DNA of 64,000 nt from Variovorax fucosicus (GTDB lineage Bacteria; Pseudomonadota; Gammaproteobacteria; Burkholderiales; Burkholderiaceae_C), in assembly GCF_030316825.1 (NCBI RefSeq), contig NZ_JASZYU010000001.1, positions 992,001 to 1,056,000 of the forward strand, in the 5' to 3' direction. Shown piece after piece: positions 44,523-54,200 of the stretch. The position numbers and the translations under genes were made by a program. The notes below the pieces were generated by a model, which worked only from the letters and a program-made list of their open reading frames with translations, had not been told where the DNA came from and did not search any database. The first letter of the stretch is position 1, and each line of letters opens with the position of its first letter.

Positions 44523-47500
44523 ATGAATCAGGAACGCCCGTCCGACGCTGCTGCTGCCCTTCCGGCCATCTCCCCGGCCGACCGCCACCGGATGCTGGGC
44601 GAATGGAACGCGCCAGCTTCGCCCTATGACGTGACCCGAACCGTGCATGGCGTGTTCGCAGCCCGGGCGGCCGCATCGCCGGCCAGTCCTGCCCTCGCCG
44701 GCACCGGGATGCACCTGGACTACGCCGAGCTGGAAAACCGCGCGGAGCACATGGCACGCCGGCTGCAGGCCGCGGGTGTCGAGGCCGGCGACGCGGTGGG
44801 CGTGATGCTCGAGCGTTCACCCCAGGCCATCGTGGCCCTGCTCGGCATCCTCAAGGCCGGCGCTGCGTATGTTCCGGTGCAACCCAACTTCCCGGTCGAC
44901 CGCATCGCCTTCATGCTCTGCGACGCCGGCGTCAAGCTGCTGGTCAGCGAACACCCTCATGCCGCGGCCGTACCGGCCGGGCTCGCGACGCTGTGGCTGG
45001 ACGACGCGGCGCCCGACGCAGCCACGCTGGCGCCGCTGCGCCCGGTGGCCGTCGACGGCGATGCGCTCGCCTACGCGATGTACACCTCGGGCTCGACCGG
45101 CGTGCCCAAGGGCATCGAGATCTGCCATCGCTCGATCCTGCGCCTGGTGATCGACGCGCGCTATGTCGATCTTCGGGCCGACGAGCCGATGCTGCATGCG
45201 GCACCACTGGGCTTCGACGCGGCCACGCTCGAGATCTGGGGCCCGCTGCTCAACGGCGGCTGCTGCGTGGTGCACGACGAGGAGATGCCGACCGGCGCCG
45301 GCCTCGCGCACACCATCGGCACCCATGGCGTCAAGACCGCATGGCTCACGGCCGGGCTGTTCAACGCGGTGGTCGACGACGACCCGGCGCATCTTGCCGG
45401 GCTGCGCCAATTGCTGACCGGCGGCGAGGCGCTTTCGGTCGCCCATGTGCGGCGCGCATTGGCGGCCCTGCCTGGGCTCACGCTGATCAACGGCTACGGG
45501 CCGACCGAGTGCACCACCTTCGCGGCCACGCATCGCATCCCGCGCGACCTGCCGGCAGACGCGCGCTCGGTACCGATCGGCCGCCCGATCACCGACACCA
45601 CGCTGCATGTGCTGTCGCCCACGCTCGAACTGCTGGCACCGGGCGCTGTCGGCGAGCTCTGCATCGGCGGGCGCGGCCTGGCACGCGGCTATCTGAAGCG
45701 CCCCGACCTCACGGCCGAGCGCTTCGTGCCCGACCCGTTCGGCGCGCCGGGCGAGCGCCTGTACCGCACCGGCGACCAGGCGCGCTGGCTGCCCGACGGC
45801 ACCATCGAATTCCTCGGCCGCATCGACGGCCAGGTCAAGATCCGCGGTCATCGCATCGAAACCGGCGAGATCGAAACCGCGCTCAACCTCCATCCGGGCG
45901 TGCGCGCCAGCGCCGTGGTGGCGCGCGACGACGCGGGTGGACAGGCGCGGCTCGTGGCTTACCTGGTGGCGCGCGACGCGCCGGTGCCGTGGAGCGAGCT
46001 GCGCGAATACCTTGCCGCGCGTTTGCCTGAGGTCATGGTGCCGGCCGCCCAGGTCTGGCTCGAACGGCTGCCGGTCACGACCAACGGCAAGCTCGACCGC
46101 CGTGCGCTTCCCGAACCCACGCGCGAGCGGCCCGACCTGGCACAACCCTGCGAAGCGGCGCGCAGCGACGCCGAACGCCGCGTCTGCCAGGCGTTTGCCG
46201 ACGCGCTCGGCATTGCGCAGGTCGGCCGGCGCGACAACTTCTTCGACCTTGGCGGCAACTCGCTGCTGGTGCTCAAGGTGCTGGCACAGCTGCAACGCGG
46301 CAGCGACAGGACGCTGTCGGCCAACCTGTTCTTCAGCGACCCGACGCCGCTCGCGATCGCGGCAGAACTGGATGCCACCCCGGTCGCACCCGCGCAGCCC
46401 GAAACCCGCACCCCGCGCCAAGAGGCCGAGGAACCCATTGCGGTGATCGGCATGGCCGGCCGTTTCCCCGGCGCGGCCGACGTGGAGCAGTTCTGGGACA
46501 ACCTCGTCGCGGGCCGCGAGAGCATCAGCTTCTTCGACGACGCAACGCTCGACGCGGGCGTCAGCGCCGCACTGCGCGCCGACCCGGCCTATGTGCGGGC
46601 ACGTGGCGTGATCGACGGCATCGAACAGTTCGATGCCGCCTTCTTCGGCATCAACCCCAAGGAAGCCGAGCTGATGGATCCACAGCAGCGGATCTTTCTC
46701 GAGCTTTGCTGGGAATGCCTGGAGCGCGCCGGCCATGCGCCCGACCAGTGTGCAGAGCCGGTCGGTGTTTACGGCGGCATGTACAACGCCACCTATTTCC
46801 AGCGCCATGTGAGCACCCGGCCCGACCTCGTCGAAGCGGTCGGCGAGTTCCAGGTGATGCTGGCGAACGAGAAGGACTACATCACCACGCGGGTGGCGAA
46901 CCGGCTCAACCTCACCGGCCCGGCCGTGGCCGTGCACACGGCCTGCTCGACCTCGCTGGTGGCGATCGCGCAGGCCTTCTTCGCGCTTCGTACCGGCCAA
47001 TGCCACATGGCGCTGGCCGGCGGCGCATCGGTGACCTGCCCGCCGCGCAGCGGCTACATCTACCAGGAAGGCTCGATGCTGTCGCCCGACGGCCATACGC
47101 GCAGCTTCAGCGCGCAGGCCAAGGGCACCGTGTTCAGCGATGGCGCGGCCGTGGTGCTGCTCAAACGGCTGTCCGATGCGCTGGCCGACGGCGACACCGT
47201 CCACGCCGTGCTGCGCGGCGCCGCCATCAACAACGACGGCGGCGCCAAGGCCAGCTTCACTGCGCCCAGCGTCAAGGGCCAGGCGGCCGTGGTGTCGGCC
47301 GCACTCGCCTCGGCCGGCGTCGACGCACGCAGCATCTCTTACGTGGAGGCCCACGGCACGGCTACGCCGATGGGCGATCCGGTCGAGGTCGAAGGTCTGC
47401 GCCAGGCCTATGCGCGCCACACCGCCGACCGGGGCTTCTGCGCGATCGGCTCGCTCAAGAGCAACGTCGGCCACATGGTCACGGCTGCCGGCGCCGGTGG

Positions 47501-50500
47501 ACTCATCAAGACCGTGCTGGCGCTGCAGGCCGAGACCTTGCCGGCCTCGCTGCACTATGACGCGCCGAACCCCGCCATCGACTTCGGTGCGACGCCGTTC
47601 CGCGTGCAGCATCAGCTCGGTGCCTGGCCGCGTGCGGAGCAACCTCGCCGTGCCGGCGTCAGCGCGTTCGGCGTCGGCGGCACCAACGCCCATGTGATCG
47701 TCGAAGAGGCGCCGCTGCAGGCGCCTTCCGACCCGTCGCCGTTGCCGCAACTGCTGCAGATCTCGGCCCGCACGCCGGCCGCGCTCGCCAATGCCACGCA
47801 GCGCCTGGCCGACCATCTGGCGGCGCACCCGGATGTGTCGCTGCCGGACGTGGCCCATACGCTGCGCGTCGGCCGCAAGGCCTTCAGCCAACGCGCCTGC
47901 GTGGTGGCCATGGATGTGCCGCAGGCCATCGCGGCCTTGCGCAGCACCGATTCGCCCTGGCGTGCCGGCGGCATGGTGCCCGCCGCGCTGCCGCAGCCGG
48001 TGTTGATGTTCCCGGGCCAGGGCGCGCAATACGCGCGCATGGGCCAGGCGCTTTACGAAGGCGACGGCGTGTTCCGCGCCGCCTTCGACGACTGCCTGCG
48101 CGCCTTCGACGGCGTGCTCGATTTCGATATGCGCGAGCGTATTTATTCAGCCGACCCCGCCGCCCTGGCACCGACCTCGGTGACCCAGCCGGCCACGTTC
48201 GCGCTCGAATATGCGCTTGCGCGCCAATTGCTCGCGCTCGGCCTGAAGCCGGCTGCGCTGATCGGCCACAGCGTCGGCGAGTTCGCGGCCGCGGTGCTGG
48301 CCGGCGTGATGCGGCTGGAGGACGCGGCACGCCTGGTGGCACGCCGCGGCGCGCTGATGCAGGCGCAGCCGGCCGGCGTGATGCTCACGGTGCGGTTGCC
48401 GGCCGTGGAGTTGCAGGCGCGGCTGCCGGAAGGCTTGTCGCTCGCCGCCGAGAACGGGCCCACCGCCTGCGTCGCGGCTGGCCCCTTCGATGCTATCGAA
48501 GCACTGCGCGTGGCGCTCGAAGCCGACGGCATCCCGGCGCGGCTGCTGCAGACCTCGCACGCCTTCCATTCGGCCATGATGGAGCCGGCCGTGGCGCCTT
48601 TCGAGGCGCTGGTGCGCGAAGTGACGCTGTCGGCACCGACGCTTCCGATCTACTCGACCCTGACCGGCCGCCTGCTGAGCGACGCCGAAGCCACCAACCC
48701 GCACTACTGGGCCCGCCACCTGCGCGAAACCGTGCGCTTCTCGCCCGCCGTGCGCAGCGTGCTCGCCGAAGTGCCGCAGGCGGTCTTCATCGAGGTGGGC
48801 CCGCGCAACACGCTCGCGACGCTGGTGCGCCAGCATGCGAGCAAGGCGCAGCCGGCCCCGGCGGTCGCTTTGCTCAACGACCAGCCGGCCGACGAATGCA
48901 GCGCCTGGCGCCTCGCGGCCGGCCGACTCTGGACGCAAGGCGTCGAGATTGACCTACGGAAACTCGACACGCGCGCACGCAAGCTGCGCCTGCGCCTGCC
49001 GACCTATCCCTTTGAACGCAAGCGCTTCTGGGTCGACATCGCGACCCCTGCGACGCCTGCAGCCCTCATAGCCGCCCCCCTTCCCATGCCCACCATCGCC
49101 CCGGAGCCGACCATGACCGCCGCACTCCCCACACCTGCCGCTGCGCCCGCGCGCCGCGCCGCGCTGACTGCCCGCCTGCGTGAACTCTTCGAGGACATTT
49201 CCGGCGTCGAGATGGGCACTGCCGAAGGCGGCGTGCCCTTTGTCGAAATGGGGCTGGACTCGCTCACGCTGACCCAGGCCGCGACCCAGGTGAAGAAGCA
49301 CTTCAAGGTGAACCTGAGCTTCCGCCAGCTGATGGAGAGCTACCGCACCTTCGACGCCCTGGGCGAATTCCTCGACGTCACCCTGCCGCCCGATGCGGTC
49401 GCCGCGGTGGCGGTGGCCCAACCGGCTGTTCCGGCGCAGGCCGTGGCACCCGCACGCATCGCAGTGATGCCTGCGCTGCAGGCCCCGGCCATGTCGACCG
49501 AGGGCGGCTCGCTGGTGCAGCAGGTGATTGCGCAGCAGATGCAGCTGATGCAACAGCAACTTGCGCTGCTTTCGGGCGCGCCGGCAGCGGCAGCCACACA
49601 GCCAGTGGCAGCGGTGGCGCCGACGCCGACCGAGGTGCCGGCTGCCGCCGCCGAAGTGCAGGCCGCGGCGACTCCCGAAGCCGCCGAGCCGCAGGGCCCG
49701 ATCAAGTACGACGTCAAGAAGGCCTTCGGCGCGATCGCCCGCATCCACACGCAAAGCAAGGAACCGACCGAACGCCAGCGCGTGCGGCTGGCGGCTTTCA
49801 TGCGCCGCTACACCGAGCGCACGCAAAAGAGCAAGGCCTTCACCCAGGACAACCGCTCGCACATGGCGGATCCGCGCGTGGTCAACGGCTTCCGTCCGGC
49901 CACCAAGGAAATCACCTACCAGGTGGTGGTCGAGCGCTCCAAGGGCTCGCGCCTGTGGGATCTTGACGGCAACGAATACGTCGACGTGCTGAACGGCTTC
50001 GGCATGAACCTGTTCGGCTGGCAGCCGGACTTCGTGCAGGACGCGGTGCGCAAGCAGCTCGACCTCGGCTACGAAATCGGCCCGCAGCATCCGCTCGCGG
50101 CTGACGTGACCCGGCTGATCTGCGAGCTCACCGGCTTCGACCGCGCGGCGCTTTGCAACACCGGCTCCGAATCGGTGATGGCCGCCATCCGCATCGCGCG
50201 CACTGTCACGGGCCGCAACACCGTGGTGCTGTTCACCGGTTCCTACCACGGCACCTTCGACGAGGTGCTGGTGCGCGCCGGCCGCAATGCCAAGGGCATG
50301 TCGGCCGCGCCGGGGGTGATGCAGGGCATGTTCGGCGACGTGCGCGTGCTCGACTACGGCTCGCCCGAAGCGCTCGAGTTCATCCGCGCCAATGCCGACG
50401 ACCTGGCCGCCGTGCTGTGTGAGCCGGTGCAAAGCCGCCGGCCCGACTTCCAGCCGCGCGAGTTCCTGCGCGAAGTGCGCGCCATCACCGAGAAGTCGCA

Positions 50501-51248
50501 GACCTGCCTGATCTTCGACGAGGTCATCACCGGCTTCCGTTCGCACCTCGGCGGCGCCCAGGCGGTGTACGGCATTCGCGCCGACCTGGCGTGCTACGGC
50601 AAGGTCATCGGCGGCGGCTTCCCGGTGGGCGTGGTGGCCGGCAAGCGCGACTTCATGGACGCGCTGGACGGCGGCGCCTGGCAGTACGGCGACAGTTCCG
50701 TGCCGACGATCGGCGTGACCTACTTCGCCGGCACCTTCGTACGGCATCCGCTCGCGCTGGCCGCCTGCAAGGCCTCGCTGGAGCATCTGAAGCAGGCCGG
50801 TGAAGGCCTGCAGACGCAACTGAACCTGCACACCGCGGCCATGGCCGACGAACTCACGGCGTTCTGCCGCGAGGTCGGAGCGCCGCTCGAGATTCGCTAC
50901 TTTGCCTCGCTCTGGCGCGTGAGCTGGCTCGAAGACCACCCGCTGCAGGATCTGCTGTTCGCGATGATGCGCAGCCGCGGCGTGCACATCCTCGACAACT
51001 TCCCCTGCTTCATGACCACTGCGCACACGCAGCAGGACATCGCCACCATCAAGTCGGCCTTCAAGGAGTCGGTCGCCGAAATGCAGGAAGCCGAATTCCT
51101 GCCGCGCCGCGCAGCGGCCGTGCAACGTTTCGATGCTGCCCATCCGCCGGTTCCGAATGCCCGCCTGGGCCGGGACAAGGACGGTCAACCCGCCTGGTTC
51201 GTGCCCGATCCGGCCGCCCAGGGCAAGTTCATCAAGATTCAATCATGA
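44523..51248 (+). CDS. Hybrid NRPS-PKS: A-T-KS-AT-T-aminotransferase
   Basis: Mega-enzyme of 2241 aa from ATG 44523, eight bases after GGAGG; GTG 44472 and ATG 44517 are alternatives. Domains: adenylation about 20-530 (YTSGSTGVPKG at 187; FDAATLE; specificity code read as D-A-L-W-L-G-G-T-F-K, nearest to valine-type codes); carrier S580 in DLGGNSLL; ketosynthase about 637-1070 (C808 in TACSTS, H944, H984); acyltransferase about 1150-1450 (S1250 in GHSVGE, HAFHS at 1346, malonyl type); carrier S1580 in GLDSLT; and a GSA-type PLP aminotransferase about 1720-2241 (D1999, K2027 in YGKVIGGGFP). There is no ketoreductase, dehydratase or enoylreductase, so the beta-keto group is presumably transaminated, as in iturin, mycosubtilin and microcystin. 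Coupled to the next gene by ATGA. Confidence 0.9.
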   Translation: MNQERPSDAAAALPAISPADRHRMLGEWNAPASPYDVTRTVHGVFAARAAASPASPALAGTGMHLDYAELENRAEHMARRLQAAGVEAGDAVGVMLERSPQAIVALLGILKAGAAYVPVQPNFPVDRIAFMLCDAGVKLLVSEHPHAAAVPAGLATLWLDDAAPDAATLAPLRPVAVDGDALAYAMYTSGSTGVPKGIEICHRSILRLVIDARYVDLRADEPMLHAAPLGFDAATLEIWGPLLNGGCCVVHDEEMPTGAGLAHTIGTHGVKTAWLTAGLFNAVVDDDPAHLAGLRQLLTGGEALSVAHVRRALAALPGLTLINGYGPTECTTFAATHRIPRDLPADARSVPIGRPITDTTLHVLSPTLELLAPGAVGELCIGGRGLARGYLKRPDLTAERFVPDPFGAPGERLYRTGDQARWLPDGTIEFLGRIDGQVKIRGHRIETGEIETALNLHPGVRASAVVARDDAGGQARLVAYLVARDAPVPWSELREYLAARLPEVMVPAAQVWLERLPVTTNGKLDRRALPEPTRERPDLAQPCEAARSDAERRVCQAFADALGIAQVGRRDNFFDLGGNSLLVLKVLAQLQRGSDRTLSANLFFSDPTPLAIAAELDATPVAPAQPETRTPRQEAEEPIAVIGMAGRFPGAADVEQFWDNLVAGRESISFFDDATLDAGVSAALRADPAYVRARGVIDGIEQFDAAFFGINPKEAELMDPQQRIFLELCWECLERAGHAPDQCAEPVGVYGGMYNATYFQRHVSTRPDLVEAVGEFQVMLANEKDYITTRVANRLNLTGPAVAVHTACSTSLVAIAQAFFALRTGQCHMALAGGASVTCPPRSGYIYQEGSMLSPDGHTRSFSAQAKGTVFSDGAAVVLLKRLSDALADGDTVHAVLRGAAINNDGGAKASFTAPSVKGQAAVVSAALASAGVDARSISYVEAHGTATPMGDPVEVEGLRQAYARHTADRGFCAIGSLKSNVGHMVTAAGAGGLIKTVLALQAETLPASLHYDAPNPAIDFGATPFRVQHQLGAWPRAEQPRRAGVSAFGVGGTNAHVIVEEAPLQAPSDPSPLPQLLQISARTPAALANATQRLADHLAAHPDVSLPDVAHTLRVGRKAFSQRACVVAMDVPQAIAALRSTDSPWRAGGMVPAALPQPVLMFPGQGAQYARMGQALYEGDGVFRAAFDDCLRAFDGVLDFDMRERIYSADPAALAPTSVTQPATFALEYALARQLLALGLKPAALIGHSVGEFAAAVLAGVMRLEDAARLVARRGALMQAQPAGVMLTVRLPAVELQARLPEGLSLAAENGPTACVAAGPFDAIEALRVALEADGIPARLLQTSHAFHSAMMEPAVAPFEALVREVTLSAPTLPIYSTLTGRLLSDAEATNPHYWARHLRETVRFSPAVRSVLAEVPQAVFIEVGPRNTLATLVRQHASKAQPAPAVALLNDQPADECSAWRLAAGRLWTQGVEIDLRKLDTRARKLRLRLPTYPFERKRFWVDIATPATPAALIAAPLPMPTIAPEPTMTAALPTPAAAPARRAALTARLRELFEDISGVEMGTAEGGVPFVEMGLDSLTLTQAATQVKKHFKVNLSFRQLMESYRTFDALGEFLDVTLPPDAVAAVAVAQPAVPAQAVAPARIAVMPALQAPAMSTEGGSLVQQVIAQQMQLMQQQLALLSGAPAAAATQPVAAVAPTPTEVPAAAAEVQAAATPEAAEPQGPIKYDVKKAFGAIARIHTQSKEPTERQRVRLAAFMRRYTERTQKSKAFTQDNRSHMADPRVVNGFRPATKEITYQVVVERSKGSRLWDLDGNEYVDVLNGFGMNLFGWQPDFVQDAVRKQLDLGYEIGPQHPLAADVTRLICELTGFDRAALCNTGSESVMAAIRIARTVTGRNTVVLFTGSYHGTFDEVLVRAGRNAKGMSAAPGVMQGMFGDVRVLDYGSPEALEFIRANADDLAAVLCEPVQSRRPDFQPREFLREVRAITEKSQTCLIFDEVITGFRSHLGGAQAVYGIRADLACYGKVIGGGFPVGVVAGKRDFMDALDGGAWQYGDSSVPTIGVTYFAGTFVRHPLALAACKASLEHLKQAGEGLQTQLNLHTAAMADELTAFCREVGAPLEIRYFASLWRVSWLEDHPLQDLLFAMMRSRGVHILDNFPCFMTTAHTQQDIATIKSAFKESVAEMQEAEFLPRRAAAVQRFDAAHPPVPNARLGRDKDGQPAWFVPDPAAQGKFIKIQS

Positions 51249-54200
51249 CGGAAGCAAGCATGGCCCTCGATGCCGAAGACGCAGTCGCGTTCGACCCCTT
51301 TGCGTCGGGCCTCATCGAACAGATCGTTCCCAGCACCGAACCGCAGCGCGAGGTCTGGCTCGGCGACCAGTTGAGCGCCGAGGCCTCGCTGGCCTACAAC
51401 GAGTCGATGGTGCTGCGCCTGCGCGGTGCGCTCGATGCGCAGGCGCTTTCGGTGGCGTTGAACCGGCTCGTGACGCGACATCAGTCGCTGCGCGCCACCT
51501 TTTCGGCTGACGGCACCCAGCTCGTGATCGGCGAAGCACAGCCTTTTGCGCTGGCGCAGCACGACCTGAGCCTGGTGGGCGACGCCGCCGAGCGCCAGCG
51601 CACGCTGGCCGAAGCCTGCGCCGCTGCGGTGCGGCATCCGTTCGCGCTCGACCAGGGCCCGCTGTTCCGGGCTGCGCTCTACAAGCTGGGAGCCGGCGAA
51701 CACGAACTCGTGATGACCGCGCACCACGCGATCTGCGACGGCTGGTCCTGGGGCGTGATCGGCGAGGAGCTGCCGCAGCTCTATGCCGAGCAGCTCGGCC
51801 AGGGCCCGGCCCTGCCACCGGCGGCACGCTACAGCGACTACGCCGCGTGGGAAGCGGCCGAGGCCGCGGGCCCCGACATGCAAGGCCATGTGGACTACTG
51901 GCTCGCGCGCTTCGCCGGCAGCAACCTGCCGGTGCTCGAACTGCCGCTCGACCGGCCCCGGCCCGCGGTGCGCACCTTCACCTCGCGCCGCATCGACCAT
52001 GTGCTCGACCCCGCGCTCATGAGCGACCTGCGCCGCATCGGCTCGGCCTCCGGCACCAGCCTGTTCGCCACCATGTTCAGCGGCTTCGCGGCCTTGCTGC
52101 ACCGGCTGACCGAGCAGGACGACCTGGTGATCGGCATCGCCGCCGCGGGCCAGCTCGCAAGCGACATGCCGCAACTGGTCGGCCACTGCGTCAACCTGCT
52201 GCCGCTGCGTGTGGCGGTCGATGCGCAGATGCCGTTCGATGCCTTGATGCGCGAATCGGGCAGCACCCTGCTCGACGCCTTCGAACACCAGACCCTGACC
52301 TACGGTGCGCTGCTCAAGAAGCTTCCGGTTCGGCGCGACCCGAGCCGGTTGCCACTGGTCAGCGTGTTGTTCAACGTGGATCCCGACGTGGCACGCGGCG
52401 CCGGCGGCTTCCCGAACCTCGAGGTCGAACAGCGCAGCATTCCGCGCCATTTCGAGAACTTCGAGCTGTTCTTCAACGTCACGCCGGCCACCGGCGGCAT
52501 GCAGGTCGAGGTGCAGTACAACGCCGACCTGTTCGACGACGCCACCGTGCGACGCTGGCTCGACGTCTACCAGAGCCTGCTGGCATCGGTGGCGCGTGAT
52601 CCGGCCCAGCCGGTCGGCCGGCTGCCGCTGCTGTCGCCCGACCAGGCCACCGCGCTGGCCGCGCTGCAGCCGGCGCCCACCCCGCTGGCGGGCGCGCCAC
52701 TGATGCACGCCGGCTTCAGCGCCCATGCGCTCGCCCGGCCCGACCGCCCCGCATTGCGGGACGGCGCAAAGCGCTGGAGCTACGGCGAAGTCGACCAGGC
52801 GTCGAACCGGCTCGCGCGTGCGCTGCGCGCGCGCGGCGTGGGCCGCGGCCACCGGGTCGGCCTGTGCCTCGATCGCGGCAGCGACATGTTCATCGCGCTG
52901 CTGGCGGTGCTGAAGTCCGGCGCCGCCTACGTGCCGCTGGATCCGGCCTTTCCGCAGGCGCGGCTCGACTACTACGCGCAGGATGCGCAACTGAGCCTGT
53001 TGCTGACGGCATCGTCGGTGGCCGCCGCGCCCAGGAGCTGGTGCGACGATGCGGCGCAGCGCGTGTTCGCGCTCGACACCGAAACGCAGTGGAAGACCGA
53101 AAGCACTGACGCCCTGCCGCCCGGCCCGCTCGATGCGCAGGCCGAAGATGCCGCCTATGTGATCTACACCTCGGGCTCGACCGGCCAGCCCAAGGGCGTC
53201 GTCGTGCCGCACCGCGCGGTGGCGAACCTCATGGAAACGATGCAGCGCGAGCCGGGCATCGGCGCCGAAGACCGGCTCGCGGCCGTCACCACGCTGTCCT
53301 TCGACATGGCCGTGCCGGAAGTGATGCTGCCGCTCGCAGCGGGCGCCGAGATCGTGATCGTGCAACGCGAGACGGCCATGGACGGCAACCGCCTGCGCGC
53401 GCTGCTCGAGGCCGAGGCGGTCACGATCCTGCAGGCCACGCCCGGCATGTGGCGCCTCCTGCTCGACGCCCAGTGGTCGGGCCCGCCGGGCTTCCGCGCC
53501 TGGATCGGCGCCGAAAGCGTGCCGGCCGACCTGTCGCTCGAATTGCTCGACCGCTGCGCCGAACTCTGGAACCACTACGGCCCGACCGAAACCACGGTGT
53601 GGTCATCGGTATGGCGCATGCGGCGCGACGTGATCGCGGCGCGCGGCGTCTCGATCGGCCGGCCGATGGCGAACACCGGCATCTGGATCCTCGACGGCGC
53701 CCAGCAGCTGTGCCCGATCGGCGTGCCCGGCGAAATCTGCATCAGCGGCATGGGCGTGACGCTCGGCTACCTGGATCGCCCCGAACTAACGGCCGAGCGC
53801 TTCGTCACCGTGCCGATCGCCGGCGCCGATACGCTGATCTACCGCACCGGTGACCGCGGCCGCTGGCGCAACGACGGGCTGCTCGAACACATGGGCCGCT
53901 TCGACTTCCAGGTCAAGGTACGCGGCTATCGCATCGAGCTCGGCGAGATCGAGGCCCGCTGCAACGAGGCGACTGGCGTGGCGCGCAGCGTGGTCATCAC
54001 GCGCGAAGACCAGCCGGGCGATGTGCGCCTGGTGGCCTATCTGGCGCCGACCCCGGGAGTCGCGTTCGACCCGGCGGCGCTCGATCGCCACCTGCGCAGC
54101 CGCCTGCCGCAGTACATGCTGCCGCAGCACGTGGTGATGCTCGATGCCATTCCGCAGTTGCCCAACGGCAAGGTCGATCGCAAGTCGCTGCCGGCACCGC

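Noticed and set aside
44817..48029. Minus-strand open frame of 1070 codons under the NRPS-PKS gene
   Set aside because: An antisense shadow of a high-GC gene; the plus-strand frame has all the catalytic motifs.
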